Source: Arctopsyche grandis
Lineage: Eukaryota > Arthropoda > Insecta > Trichoptera > Hydropsychidae
DNA length: 64,000 nt
NCBI RefSeq assembly: GCF_051622035.1
Contig: NC_135355.1
Coordinates: 41,767,486 to 41,831,485, forward strand
Direction of reading: 5' to 3'
Made by a program: the position numbers and the translations under genes. The notes beneath the pieces were generated by a model, which saw only the letters and a program-made list of their open reading frames with translations, searched no databases and was not told the origin of the DNA. This document shows positions 22,357 through 34,639 of this stretch, one piece after another. Positions within the stretch are counted from its first letter, which is position 1, and each line of letters begins with the position of its first letter.

Positions 22357-22800
22357 CCGATCCGCTGTAGGAAGACTTGGTTAAAACGTACATGTTATCT
22401 CTTTCAACACCTCTCGACCGATAGTATTTCGTATAGGAGCCGTCGTAACCAGCTATATTACTTACAATATTTTCCGTATCCAGTTCCCAAATAGCCACCA
22501 CGGGTGAATATATGGGAACTGGATATGGAAAATATTGTAAGTAATATTGTCGTCGGCCCCATGGACATGTACGAAATTCTAACGAAGTCGAAGTGGGGTG
22601 AAAAGGACAGCATATGCGTTTTACCCAAGTCTCATATGTAGAGGTCGGAATCTGAAGGGGCCGGAAACGTGCCGCCTATTGTTCCATTGTTGTAAATCCT
22701 TTGTAAAAAAGGTTCGGCAAACCATTAACAATGCATTTACAATCTTTGAACAATAAACAGCCCCTTCAGATTCCGGGCACTACTCATATGTGGCGGATGG
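22357..22800. repeat. Long imperfect palindrome, unit 2
   Basis: Same palindrome; its right arm is split by the 144-bp hAT MITE at 22639-22782. Confidence 0.62.
22639..22782. mobile_element. 144-bp hAT MITE private to unit 2
   Basis: Ends TAGAGGTCGGAATCTGAAGG and, on the other strand, TAGTGCCCGGAATCTGAAGG. The target duplication CTCATATG is at 22631-22638 and 22783-22790. Unit 4 has the empty site at 40191-40198. The inside, read in reverse, resembles the 10434-10566 MITE, so they form one family. Confidence 0.93.
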
Positions 22801-22812
22801 CATATAGTCATC

Positions 22813-22953
22813 ACTAAGGGAAGGCGGTCAAGTTGTTTTTGCCCAAAAACTATTGTCAATTACTATTGTCCTTCATAGGAAGAGAGCAAAAAAAGGTTGA
22901 TAATGGTGAACCATTTTTTTGAGGCAAAAGCAACTCGGCCGCCTTCCCTCAGT
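22813..22953. mobile_element. Foldback MITE, unit 3
   Basis: Slightly shorter copy of the palindrome (about 141 bp); part of the AATGGTT segment in the left arm is missing. Confidence 0.68.
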
Positions 22954-23975
22954 TATGACTAAGCTTCGACGCTCAGCGTGCTAAATGTGTTCACTTTTGT
23001 CAATCTTTTTTTCTCCTACTTTCTCGGACAATGGAGAGGTTTATTGTTATTTTATGGCAGCGAATCGAAATCAGCTTGGGGCGGGTCATGAGCTGTTTTG
23101 GCCCATTTCGTAAATAAAATCTGAACGCTCTCTTCATCCAATATCTACTACTATAGTACTATTTTTTTTAAATATAAAGCAATTACCCGGTTGGGCCCTT
23201 GCGATTTTTTCCGTGCCCCATTTCCATAAAATTTGATCTTCACTTATGTATAATTATTTTTCGCTTTTTGCATAAAATTTTGTATTATCGAGTATATTCA
23301 TATGCAAAGGTATTGAGAAAGTTGGAGTTAATTTTGCCGAGTCGTTCTTTTTATTTCGCATCTCCCACTCTAATTTTTTTGGCGTAAAATTCTGCCTTTC
23401 GAATTTTAATATTATATTACTGTAAATTAGACGAAAACGTTGAAATTTGTCGTCTTTTCAAAATGGCGGAATTCCCTTCCATATGTGAAACATAACATCG
23501 TAACGTTTCAAATGTTCGCAACCGATTTATGATTTAAAACAGCTCGAGACGCTATTCATGATAAGATTTTGAATATTATTGTTGTATATATTATTGCAAT
23601 ATTGCCGTCCATTGCGTATATTCGACTGCCGACAGATTATCCAATCTACATACATACATATATTCGACCATTTTTGAATCCCAATAGTACCGGATTGTTC
23701 AATTGGATTAAATTATTCCGAGCGGTCACTTTGAAGGTCTTATAGCTTTTCGATATTATTTTTATTTTTATCTACGTATCAATTTGTATTACTTATTATA
23801 AAAATATGAAATATTTAATATAAAATGGCGAATCGTAGGTCATAGTCCCCAAAATATACTTTGTCTCGATATTATTCAAATTCGTCGACTTCGGGTGCAC
23901 GGTTTTAAAAAGAAAAATCTCTATTTTTAGAATTGAAGACTTTGGAATGTATTTATTAGCTTTTATTTTCAATTT

Positions 23976-24362
23976 GTGCGCCTCCATTCCCGCAGGGAGA
24001 TGCGTCCCGGGGAATCCGCCATTTGCAAAATCTATATTCGATGCACAAAATCCATAAATCACAAGGTGATGCAAGGTCGGCATGGCCTGGATGACCCGTC
24101 CCTGTGGCGAGTAAAATGTGCGCAGAAGCGGCCTTCGGTACAGTTTGGCGGCGCGCGCATCTTTTCCGGGGAGTGGAAGCGGGCCGTCGCCAATGCAACG
24201 ACCTTCAATCACCTTGTTATGATTATTGATTTTGTCTGCCGCCTGTTCCTACTTGCCTCTTCCCTCTTACCTCCTGCCTGTTGCGTATTGCGTATTGTTT
24301 TCGCATTTGGCCTACGCCCTACGACCAACCCCAGACATTTAAATATTTTCGATTTTTACTAA
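23976..24362 (+). other. GC-rich block with open frame, unit 3
   Basis: 128-codon open frame; core identical in reading phase to the other units, with a few substitutions such as IYIRC for IYMRC. Confidence 0.3.
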
Positions 24363-24921
24363 CTCTTCCGATTACTGCTGACGTTCCGGAAAAATGTAAT
24401 AATAAGAGAACTGGCTTTAGGCATCATAGTTTTTAAAAATTGCGATATGGCTGTCGCCATACTTAATTAGTTTCCGCCACAGTCGTGTTTTCTTAATATT
24501 TCCACATGCGAAAAATCAGGCTGAGCTACCTTATAAATATGCATATGTACATACATACGACATATCTTCTTTGTCCTGGTATTCAATTTGGACATGTTAA
24601 TGAATTTTTAACTGATTTTAAATTCCCCTTTTAATTTTTTATACCCTACCCTATGTATGTATTGATTTTTTTTTATCAATCGGGCAATTATTTCATTATT
24701 TTTTTCAATTTATTGATTTCGCGTAACATATGTAACATGGTTCGTTGATTACTGGTCACAAAGTCACTAAAATCTCTATAAGGGAACATCTGGCAGCCGA
24801 AAAGTCCATCATACTAACGAGAACTTGAGTGCCAAATATTGCGTATTCGCGTTTTTCATGGCAAAAATTGTCTTTGTGACCACCGCAATGAGACTAATAA
24901 TCCAATTACTATGTAACATAT

Positions 24922-24972
24922 GTTCGCCATTTTGAAATGCAACATAATATGTTGAATTTCAAAATGGCGAAC
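24922..24972. repeat. Hairpin, 22-bp arms
   Basis: GTTCGCCATTTTGAAATGCAA pairs with the right arm with one mismatch around a 7-base loop. Within the DNA unique to unit 3. Confidence 0.75.
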
Positions 24973-25935
24973 CCTCCCTCCCACCCCCCTCTTTTGTTTT
25001 GCTTTATCGTAATGATTTTTATGACATTTTGAATACTATAGTCGTATCGTAAAATCAGAACTTATCCATCTCCAATGAAATATGGAGCACTTATCTTATC
25101 TTATGGCCGAGTTGGTTATCAATCAACTTTCCACGCACTTCCGTTATATTATGTTATTATTATACATACTTTATCATATCATAACATGAAGGAATGATTG
25201 TTGCAAAGTTTTATTTTGCATATGTAACCACAACATAAATGCTAAATGTTGGTTTCATTTCAATAATTTCCTACTTTTTTTTTGCCTACCTCGCTCATTT
25301 TATTTTCGAACAGTTTTTTATTCTATAAGCAAATATTAGATCTTTTTTTTTCTCTTGATTTAATTGAAATGCATATTGAACATACCGGCATCTTATATGT
25401 AAACTGGGAAATATTCCAGATGTATATAAAGTGTAGTATTTTTAGTCATGGTATCATGAGAATTTTTATCATTCAACCGCACGCACAAATTGATAAATCC
25501 TACTGACTCGTTTACACCACAAAGATAATGAACACTGTTCAATTAGCACAGCTGCAAATTATTCAAAATGATCCAATAAATAAATATGATACATGGTTGC
25601 ATACCTCTGTTTCGGAAAACCATGTTAGTCACACTTTGGAACAGGTTTCGGACCGTGAATTCATTATCTGCTTTCCTTATCGGGCTGTAGTAATGAACTT
25701 GTCCGTTGTATGAATGAAAATATTGAACTTTGTTCTCACTCCGAGTGTGTGACGTATTTTTATCTCTTACGAGTAATGCAAAAATTTGCATTTATGCTGA
25801 TTAGACATTTTTATTCACGTTTGTATATGTTTCAGTGATACAGAAATGTAAATACGGGCAAGGGCAGGGGAAATAATTACATGATTAGTGTCTTGAAAAT
25901 GAACAATTTGATTGCAATTTTGAATATATGTACAT

Positions 25936-25973
25936 ATGTCCGATAGATCATTTTTCTCTGATCTATCGGACAT
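25936..25973. repeat. Perfect hairpin upstream of peroxiredoxin
   Basis: ATGTCCGATAGATCA, an 8-base T-rich loop, then the exact reverse complement. About 470 bases before the start codon. Confidence 0.85.
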
Positions 25974-26439
25974 CAAACAGAACTCTATACGAAATCAGAC
26001 ATCATTTTTCTTGGCGTAATCTCCAGATTTCTATAGAATGTCTTCTGCAAGGTTATTTTAGAGAGAAATACACAATTTACTCACCGACCTCACGGTTATG
26101 CAAGAATTTTAAAAGATTATGTCAATAAAAGGAATTGATACTAACTGTTAACATTTTTCTTGGCTGATTTGCAAATCGATTTTGAGAAATTGGTTACAAT
26201 TGTCGTACAATCAATCGATTGTTTTGTAATTATGAATCGGACGTGGAATTTTTAGTGTTAATTAGTAATGCCACGTAAAAATGTCAAATTGTTTTTGCCA
26301 TTGTTAATGTTTCAATATCACGATGGTAATTGTCGTAATAATTGGACGTAATTGATCGTGCAATGATGAAATGCATTTCCATATACGGCTAATTTGTTAT
26401 TTTTATTATAAAATCGTCTATTGTAAATATGCTTACAGT

Positions 26440-27855
26440 ATGATGACTCCCCAAATCCAAAAGCCTGCTCCGACCTTCAAAGGTACTGCTGTTGTCAACG
26501 GCCAATTCAAAGAGATCAGCTTAGAAGATTATAAAGGAAAATATCTGGTGCTGTTCTTCTACCCATTGGACTTGTAAGGAATATTATTTTTATGCGATTT
26601 TTTGTAATGACAATAGGCACAGGCCCACTTGAAGAGATTATAAATCGTAGTAAATTTAATTTGAATCTTAAATTAATTAGAGCACATTTACTGGAACTCA
26701 TCTTTGAGATTACTTCACAGTTGATTTGAGTCTGATTTACTTTAAATTTTAAAATTGTTACTCTTATGGCAGCTGTCTTAGATATTGTGAATAGTTTGTG
26801 GGTAGTTAAACATTTATTATCATAAGTAATGTAACAGTCAACAATACCAAGATAGAAACTTTGAAGCATTGAGTCCAAAGTGTTTTTTCCAAGAATGGGC
26901 CTTGCATTAGAACTGTCATTCAAATTGTGTACATTGGCCTTGGACTTTTTTTTATTTGACCTCGCTTCATGCTTCAACAGTTACTGCTTTACTTTATGTT
27001 TTATAAAATATTTTAAAGTGTTATGTTAATGCTCTAAGGTTTGCGTTTTCACTTTATCTATGTAGTATGTAGTTTTTTTTTAATAGTTACGATTGAGATC
27101 TTTATTCGAGGTTACTATTTTATTGCAGCACTTTCGTGTGTCCAACTGAAATCATAGCGTTCTCAGACCGTGTCGACGAATTCAAGAAGATAAACTGTGA
27201 AGTAGTTGCTGCTTCAACTGACAGTCACTTCAGCCACTTGGCATGGATAAACACTCCGAGGAAGGAAGGTAAAATTTGATCCAAAGATAACACAGTCGAT
27301 TTAGCAATTGCAATTATTATCACATTTACAATGTGACGTTCCATTTAATAACTATAGATAACGACTGCATATAGAGATAACATATATCAACACCACGTGT
27401 CATTTTATGATGCATATTTACATTAATTGCCGTGTTATCTTTGCTTAAAGGTGGACTCGGAGAAATGAAAATACCATTACTTGCCGATAAATCGACAAAA
27501 ATTGCTCGCGACTATAACGTTCTCGATGTAAATTCCGGAATTCCCTTCCGAGGCTTGTACATAATTGACGGCAACCAAAAGCTTCGTCAAATTACAGTCA
27601 ACGATCTGCCTGTAGGAAGGTAAGCTATTTTGTTATGTATTTAGGATTTTTTTTTATAAAGTATTTGTGTGTGTGTGTATGCATTCATTTTTTTTTTTTA
27701 ATTTTAGAGATGTCGATGAAACATTGAGATTAGTGCAAGCGTTTCAATACACCGACAAACATGGAGAGGTTTGCCCCGCTGGATGGAAACCTGGACAAAA
27801 GACGATGAAAGCTGATCCCAAAGGCTCCCAAGAATACTTTAATTCTGCTAATTAA
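26440..27855 (+). CDS. Prx1: Typical 2-Cys peroxiredoxin (Prx1/Jafrac1-like), complete
   Basis: Thioredoxin-dependent peroxidase that reduces H2O2 and organic peroxides in the cytosol. Coding exons are 26440-26573, 27129-27268, 27451-27619 and 27708-27855; all introns are GT-AG and the product is 196 aa. T46 and C49 (FTFVCPT) form the peroxidatic site with R125 (PFRG). C170 (VCPAGW) is the resolving cysteine. GGLG at 92-95 and YF at 191-192 are the marks of the hyperoxidation-sensitive class. There are two adjacent ATGs; I chose the first, at 26440, but 26443 is equally plausible. There is no signal peptide. It is the only copy in the window with exon 1, so probably the functional source gene. 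Confidence 0.95.
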
Positions 27856-30800
27856 AACAGTTGGTCCGATCTGTTTTTTAGTTTAGTGTATTCGATGGAG
27901 CTCTTTGGATACCTTTCCATTTAAAATTTGATCTCTTACCTAAATGAATCTTGTAATTCGGTAGTTTTTGAGTTGGGTCGGAAAAATGAGGTGAACGTAA
28001 TTACTGTTGACTTTAATTCGCTTTTATTTGCCTTGGGAATGGATTGAATTTTTTCATTATCGTATAAAATTTAATTTGTGGGACGTGTCACGAGATGCTT
28101 CATCTCCTGTCACCGACGCACAACAGATCGAAACAGTTAGCGAACGAGCTTAACTTTTCGACCTGTTCAACATTTGGAAAGAGTCATTTTAACTGGGACG
28201 TGGGTTTATTAATGTGTTGATTTAAATAGTATGTTACTTTGAAACAGTTTTTATTTCGTTTTTAAAATTGCACATCTGTATGATTTTGCGTTCCTGGTGG
28301 ACTCATTGATGTGCATTTTTTTAAACCTATCTTCCCGAATTTAACGGATTTGAAGGGACTGCTCTGGGACTGCTCAGTACGGGTAAACGAGAGCTTAGAA
28401 AAGAACATGTATATAAAACTTTTCTGCTCAAGTTTTCTCTTCACCGCTAATGTTTGTACTGCCTGGAGCAGACCTATCATGTGCGATTGAGAAAAATCTA
28501 TATTGAAGTTTGGTCGGCAACCGGTCATAATTGAGTACCTTCTATGTTAGTTTTGTATGCTGTTTGTCATCGAGGAAAATTGCAACCTCCAAGATATTCT
28601 ACTCCCAATTAACATATAATGCACTCACCCTTCTTCGGGAGAGTTAAGATTGCCGCCCACTTGAATAATCCTTTATAGCTGCTCTTTCGACCGTTTCCAT
28701 CCGTTCATCTTTTTCGCGTGAGAGGTATGGGTATTCGGGATGATACCGTTGCTAGCTTGTCACAGTAATGCACACATGTATTCGCCATATTTTTTCGATT
28801 ACAACTCGTAAACACACTGACTACCATAACATGAGTATTATTACATCGAGGCGAGTTTTAAATTCTTGCCATTTCCTGCGAATGTCTTCTGAGACAATCC
28901 ATATATTATACTTCGTTTATTTCTAGTATGTAATGAATGTCTATTTAAACATCATATTTCTGAGACAATACTTATATTATACTTCGTTTATTTCTAGTAT
29001 GTAATGAATGTCTATTTAAACATCATGTGTACTTGTCGGTGCCTTTTAATAATTCAAGAGTTGTAATTTCTTTAGTATAAGCGTTTGTTCCCGCAAGCTT
29101 TTGTATATCGCCAAATTGTTAGTATAGGTTGTTGATTAATTTAGATTGAACATACGTTGATCTTCACACACAAGGTGAATATAACATAATAATATAACAT
29201 CATTTATAAAAAATAATAAAAAAAATTGTCGATTAAGTTTCATATAACGTACATACATTGATTTCAACATACTATGTGAATATACCATCCTTTATAAAAA
29301 ATAATAAAAAATTAAAAAATTATTTTGATTTTGTTTCAATTTTATTATTACCTCACAATTGTACATTTCGTCATTATGATTTTGATGAAGATTTATAACT
29401 GTTTAGATCTGAATAAATGCCTCCACCAGAATCTGGACCTACTTGGAATAAACATGGTCGGCTTTAAGTTGTAACTTCTAAAAATCCCATGGTGAGAATG
29501 AATACGTATTTTAAACAATACTTGAGTTCTGGATTTCCGCCGGAATGTCTGCTATAGTAATTGTGATTCCGTATCCCGATATGCAATCTGTAATTCCCGA
29601 TTTGTAGAGAAATTCTTAAATCGATCTTATGACAGACATTATTAATATAATTGCAAATTTTGAATGCTTGCTTAGTAAGAACGGGACACTGAGAATTTTA
29701 TAGAGGCGTATAGCGTTCTCAGATTTATTCGAAAACATAAAAATAATCTAAATCGAATTTATCAACATGGGATGATGTATTGTTTGCATCATTTTATTTC
29801 TTTTTTCATTTGTACTTCGATATTTATATTAATTTTGCTGTCCTAACTTACTTTATGATAATATTAGATAGAAGAAGTGGGCGACTAACTAATTACAATG
29901 TGAAATCTTGAAAATTATTGATCAGCCAATGGTTTATATAATTATATTGTAAAATTGATGTTAAAAAGTTTCTTAAATTATTTTTCACATTTGCTGTACA
30001 TGTAAAAATATATTTTTTACTGACATCTTTTTATGAACGATAAAACTTATTAATAATTATTTCTAAGTTTCGTACCAAAATGCACTCATATAAATTTTAA
30101 ACAAAAAGTACATTTTTAAATCAATAGATGTCACTTTATAGTTGAAATTATTTCATCCGAATTATCATTACAAACCTCCTTTATTTTATAGTTTCAATGA
30201 AAATTCATTGTACTTTTTACGTTTTGTATATGTTACAGTAAGAGTGTAAATGTCAAATCAGTATACATGACTAGTAAGTGTATGCACTAGCGGATCCAGA
30301 AAATGGTCAAGGTGGGGGCCATTTTGGAATTGATATTGGCCTAATTGAAAATCATAAATAAAAAAAAATCGAATGTAACCAACTCATGACTTTATCTATG
30401 TATTTGAGGAATATAAGAAGGTCACAAAACAAAATTCGATAATTAAACATACACACACGTTCACACATTCCGATTATGAAAGCATTTTCGATACAATTTG
30501 TTACTTAAAATCCATTATACATACTATACACATTAAATATCAAGAAAATAAAAATAATTCAAAACGTCAAAATAAAATGATGAAATATAAAAAAAAAATA
30601 CTACTTCCGGCTTAGGAATTCTGACCAAAATCTTATCAACTCTAAGTTAGTAGATAAAGAACACAAATACAAATATTCAGCTTAATAGGTGTGGAAAATG
30701 GAAAGTGGAGGTGTGGAAAAAATCGTAGTCACAACATTTTTAACTTTTTTAAGAGAAAAAAATCCTAATTAAGTGATTTTTTTTATTTTCAAAACATTGA

Positions 30801-31605
30801 TACAAGATATATGCTTACATTTTTTCGTGAAGAGCACAAATGTTTAAGGGTCGAAAAAAATGGTGGAAGAAAAATCGAAACAGAGTAAACTGCCACTTCC
30901 GATTGACGCATGCTTACTAAATTTTATACTTAACTTGGTATTGAGCTGTAACTTCTAGATATGAAATTTCAGTTCAACAAACCAAAATTTTTCTGAGAAA
31001 AACATAAAACATCGATTCTCTGGAGTAAAAGTACTCAAAAATAAAGTAAATATATTCAGAAAATATTAGGGTATAAAATTTATAATTTATATTACATGTA
31101 AAAAAAATTTTGTCTGATTCGGTTAGTGGTTTAGGAGATAATTGAATTAAAAAACTTAAAAAAAAGAGGATACCTATAAGGAGAGGTACCATTTTCGGTC
31201 AACTTAAAAATTTGAAAATAATTTACGTCGTATCGATAAGAATTTCAGTAACTGATACTTACAGTTCGATAGGTCTAATGTTGTTCAAAAAGCCACCAAA
31301 ATACACCTACACACAGGCACACAGACATTTTTTCTAGATCATGAAAATGTAATCAGTGATCGATTCTGCATTCGAATCAGTCAAAACCTCGAGTTCTCGA
31401 TTAAATTATGAGAATTTGAACAGCACGAACGGTTATTCTCATCTAGCATTAAACTTAGCCCCCCTACCTGAAAGGGTAGTGCAGATATGCAAAAATAACA
31501 AGTGGAACTTAGAACTAAAATATATTCGTAAAAATATAAATATATTGTGAATGATATGCATATTTAAATATGAAAAATCTGCTGCTTTGTTTTTTCATCG
31601 TTCAG
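27856..31605. other. Peroxiredoxin 3' spacer, unit 3
   Basis: Counterpart of 5931-9784: 3' flank, the 71-bp duplication, AT-rich DNA and repeat-like DNA from about 30286. No gene supported. Confidence 0.5.
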
Positions 31606-31665
31606 GCTTTCGATCCTTATTATTTAGATCCGGAATCCACTCGGGGCGGAGCAGCTGCGGCATAA
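31606..31665 (+). other. Candidate terminal exon, unit 3
   Basis: Reads AFDPYYLDPESTRGGAAAA. It has the D of A units but the STRGG of B units 4 and 6, so it is a mosaic. Confidence 0.3.
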
Positions 31666-31808
31666 TATTACTATATTAAACTACGACATCTACTTTTTTT
31701 TTTCACTAGCCTCTTCTTACTTCGCTTTCGAATTTTTTTAATCACATAGCGTCTCAATCCGTAAAGAATATACAACTATTTTTTTTCACCCTTGCCCCAA
31801 CTGAAATC

Positions 31809-32092
31809 CGATCCGCTGTAGGAAGACTTGGTTAAAACGTACATGCTACCTCTTTCAGCACCTCTCGACCAATAGCATTTCGTATAGGGGCCGTCGACCC
31901 CAACAATATTACTTACAATATTTTCCGTATCCAGTTTCCAAATAGCCACCATAGGTGGATATATGGGAACTAGATATGGAAAATATTATAAGTAATATTA
32001 TCGTCGGCCTCATGGACATGTACGAAATTCTATTAGTCGAAATGGGGTGAAAAGGACATATGCGTTTTACCCCAAGTCTCATATATGGCGAA
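31809..32092. repeat. Long imperfect palindrome, unit 3
   Basis: The outer left arm carries B-type variants (GACTTGGTTAAAACG), while the inner left arm near 31862-31905 carries A-type variants. Confidence 0.65.
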
Positions 32093-32096
32093 TATC

Positions 32097-32247
32097 ACTA
32101 AGGGAAGGCGGTCAAGTAGCTTTTGCCCAAAAACAATGGTTAACTATTGTCAATTACTATTATCCTTCATAGAAAGAGAGCAAAAAAAGGTTGACAATGG
32201 TGAACCATTTTTTTGAGGCAAAAGCAACTCGACCGCCTTCCCTCAGT
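32097..32247. mobile_element. Foldback MITE, unit 4
   Basis: Copy of the palindrome followed, as in other B units, by a hAT MITE a few bases downstream. Confidence 0.7.
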
Positions 32248-32253
32248 TATGAC

Positions 32254-32386
32254 TAGTCACCGGACCCAGAAGGTGCCGCGTATTGTCCAAAGGTTGTAAA
32301 TGCATTGTTAAAGGTTTGCCGAACCTTTTTTACAGAGGATTTACAACAATGGAACAATGGATAGCACTGTGACAATCCGGTGTCTA
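32254..32386. mobile_element. hAT MITE, unit 4
   Basis: Same insertion as in unit 2, with GTTATGAC on both sides. Confidence 0.9.
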
Positions 32387-33253
32387 GTTATGACTAAGCT
32401 TCGACGCCCAGCGTGCTAAATGGGTTCACTATTGTCAATTTCTTATGTCACTACATTCTCAGACAATGGAGAGGTCTATTGTTATTTTAACGCAGCGAAT
32501 CGACATCAGCTTGGGGCGGGTCAGTTGTCGATGAGCTGTATTGGCCGATTTCATAAATAAAATCAGGTATTGACAAAGCTGGAGCTAATTTTGCTGAGTC
32601 GTTATTTTTTTCGCATATCCCACTTTTAATTGTTTTGGCGTGAAATTCTGCGTTTCGAATTTTAATATTATATTACTGTAAATTAGACGAAAACGTTGAA
32701 TTTTGTCGTCTTTTCAAAATGGCGGAATTCCCTTCCATACGTGAAACATATTCCCTACCATATGTGACATGGTAACGTTTCAAATGTTCGCAACTGATTT
32801 ATGATTTAAAACAGCTCGAGACGCTATTCATGATATGATTTTGTATATTATTGTTGTATATATTATTGCAATATTGCCGTCCATTGCGTATATTCGACTG
32901 CCGACAGATTATCCAATCTACATACATACATATATTCGACCATTTTTGAATCCCAATAGTACCGGATTGTTCAATTGGATTTAATTATTCCGAGCGGTCA
33001 CTTTGAAGGTCTTATAGCTTTTCGATACTAATTTTATTTTTATCTACGTATCAATTTGTATTACTTATTATAAAAATAAGAAATATTTAATATAAAATGG
33101 TGAATCCTAGGTCATAGTCCCCGAAATATCCTTTGTCTCGATATTATTCAAATTCGTCGATTTCGGGTGGACGGTTTTAAAAAGAATTAATTAATCTAAA
33201 TTTTTCAGAATTGACGAATTTGGAATGTATTTATTAGCTTTTTTTTTCAATCT

Positions 33254-33640
33254 GTGTGCCTCCATTCCCGCGGGGAGATGCGTCCCGGGGATTCCGCCAT
33301 TTGCAAAATCTATATGCGTTGCAAAAAATCCATAAATCACAAGTTGATGCAAGGTCGGTATGGCCTGGATGACCCGTCCTTGTGGCGAGTAAATTGTGCG
33401 CAGAAGCGGCCTTCGGTGCAGTTTGGCGGCGCGCGCATCTTTTCCGGGGAGTGGAAGCGGGCCGTCGCCAATGCAACGACCTTCAATCACCTTGTTATGA
33501 TTATTGATTTTGTCTGCCGCCTGTTCCTACTTGCCTCTTCCCTCTTACCTCCTGCCTGTTGCGTATTGCGTATTGTTTTCGCATTTGACCTACGCCCTAC
33601 GACCAACCCCAGACATTTAAATATTTTCGATTTTTACTAA
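33254..33640 (+). other. GC-rich block with open frame, unit 4
   Basis: 128-codon open frame in the same phase, with substitutions such as MRCKKS for MRCTKS. Confidence 0.3.
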
Positions 33641-33653
33641 CTCTTCCGATTAC

Positions 33654-33683
33654 TCTTATTATTACAGAAATGTAATAATAAGA
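33654..33683. repeat. Perfect 12-bp inverted repeat, unit 4
   Basis: TCTTATTATTAC, AGAAAT, GTAATAATAAGA. Units 1, 2 and 7 have unrelated CTGCTGATGTACC-like sequence in the left arm. The same novel arm is in unit 6 (51424-51453). Confidence 0.85.
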
Positions 33684-34127
33684 GAAGTGGCTTTAGGCAT
33701 TATAGTGTTTAAAAATTGCGGTATGGCTGTCGCCATACTTAATAAATTTCCGCCAATGTCGTGTTTTCTTAATATTTCCACATGCGAAAAATCAGGCCGA
33801 GTTACTTTATAAATATATGTACACACATACAAACGACATAGCTTCTTTATCCTGGAATCCAATTTGTACATGTTAAAGAATCTTAAACCGATTTTAGATT
33901 CTCCTTTAAAATTTTTATACCTTACCCTATGTATGTATTGATTTTTTTATCAATTGGGCAATTATTTAATTATTACATATTTAACATGGTTCGGTGATTA
34001 CTGGTCACAAAGTCACTAAAATCTCTATAGCGGAACATCTGGCAGCCGAAAAGTTCATCATACTAACGATAACTATCATACTAACGAGAACTTGAGATCT
34101 TTATTCGAGGTTACTATTTTATTGCAG

Positions 34128-34580
34128 AACTTTCGTGTGTCCAACTGAAATCATAGCGTACTTAGACCGTGTCGTCGAATTCAAAAAGATAAACTGTGAA
34201 GTAGTTGCTGTTTCAACTGACAGTCACTTCAGCCACTTGGCATGGATAAACACTCCGAGGAAGGAAGGTAAAATTTGATCCAAAGATATCACAGTCGATT
34301 TATCAATTGCAATTATTATCACATTTACAATGTGACGTTCCATTTAATAACTATAGATAACGATTGCATATTGAGATAACATACATCAACACCACGTGTA
34401 ATTTTATGATGCATATTTACATTAATTGCCGTGTTATCTTTGCTTAAAGGTGGACTCGGAGAAATGAAAATACCATTACTTGCCGATAAATCGACAAAAA
34501 TTGCTCGCGACTATAACGTTCTCGATGTAGATTCCGGAATTTCCTTTCCGAGGCTTGTATATAATTGACGGAAACCAAAA
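34128..34580 (+). pseudogene. Peroxiredoxin pseudogene, unit 4
   Basis: Exon 2 at 34128-34267 keeps the FVCP cysteine. Exon 3 starts at 34450, has one extra base in GGAATTTCCTTTCC (shared with unit 6) and is cut at about 34580 by an LTR-element fragment. Exons 1 and 4 are absent. Confidence 0.9.
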
Positions 34581-34639
34581 ATATATGAAGAATTGCAGTT
34601 ATCACTGCAACTCGACTTTGACATTATCGGCGGTGGCCG

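Larger units (their letters stand above)
10276..22812 (+). repeat. Array unit 2 (B type)
   Basis: Longest unit because of nested insertions: a hAT MITE, a hAT element carrying a LINE, a second LINE carrying a solo LTR, and another hAT MITE. B-type markers are deletion of the block present at about 310-510 of unit 1, a changed first base in peroxiredoxin exon 2, and loss of most of exon 4. From about 20474 to 21740 it shares nothing with A units; from about 21740 it matches units 4 and 6. Confidence 0.88.
24835..26439. promoter_or_regulatory. DNA unique to unit 3, upstream of peroxiredoxin
   Basis: About 1.6 kb with no counterpart in the other units. No gene supported; short frames at 25282-25506 and 25528-25713 have no recognisable features. 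CTTACAG at 26432-26438, directly before the ATG, looks like an intron acceptor, so a 5' UTR exon and the promoter probably lie in this stretch. I could not place a TATA or initiator with confidence. Confidence 0.45.
22813..32096 (+). repeat. Array unit 3 (A type, holds the complete gene)
   Basis: The only unit with the 2.2-kb stretch (about 24835-27075) that includes peroxiredoxin exon 1 and its upstream DNA. Units 2, 4 and 6 jump across this stretch at a short shared CTTGAG/ATTGAG end, and units 1, 5 and 7 jump across a slightly larger one. Unit 3 therefore looks closest to the ancestral arrangement. Its last 500 bases mix A-type and B-type variants. Confidence 0.88.
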
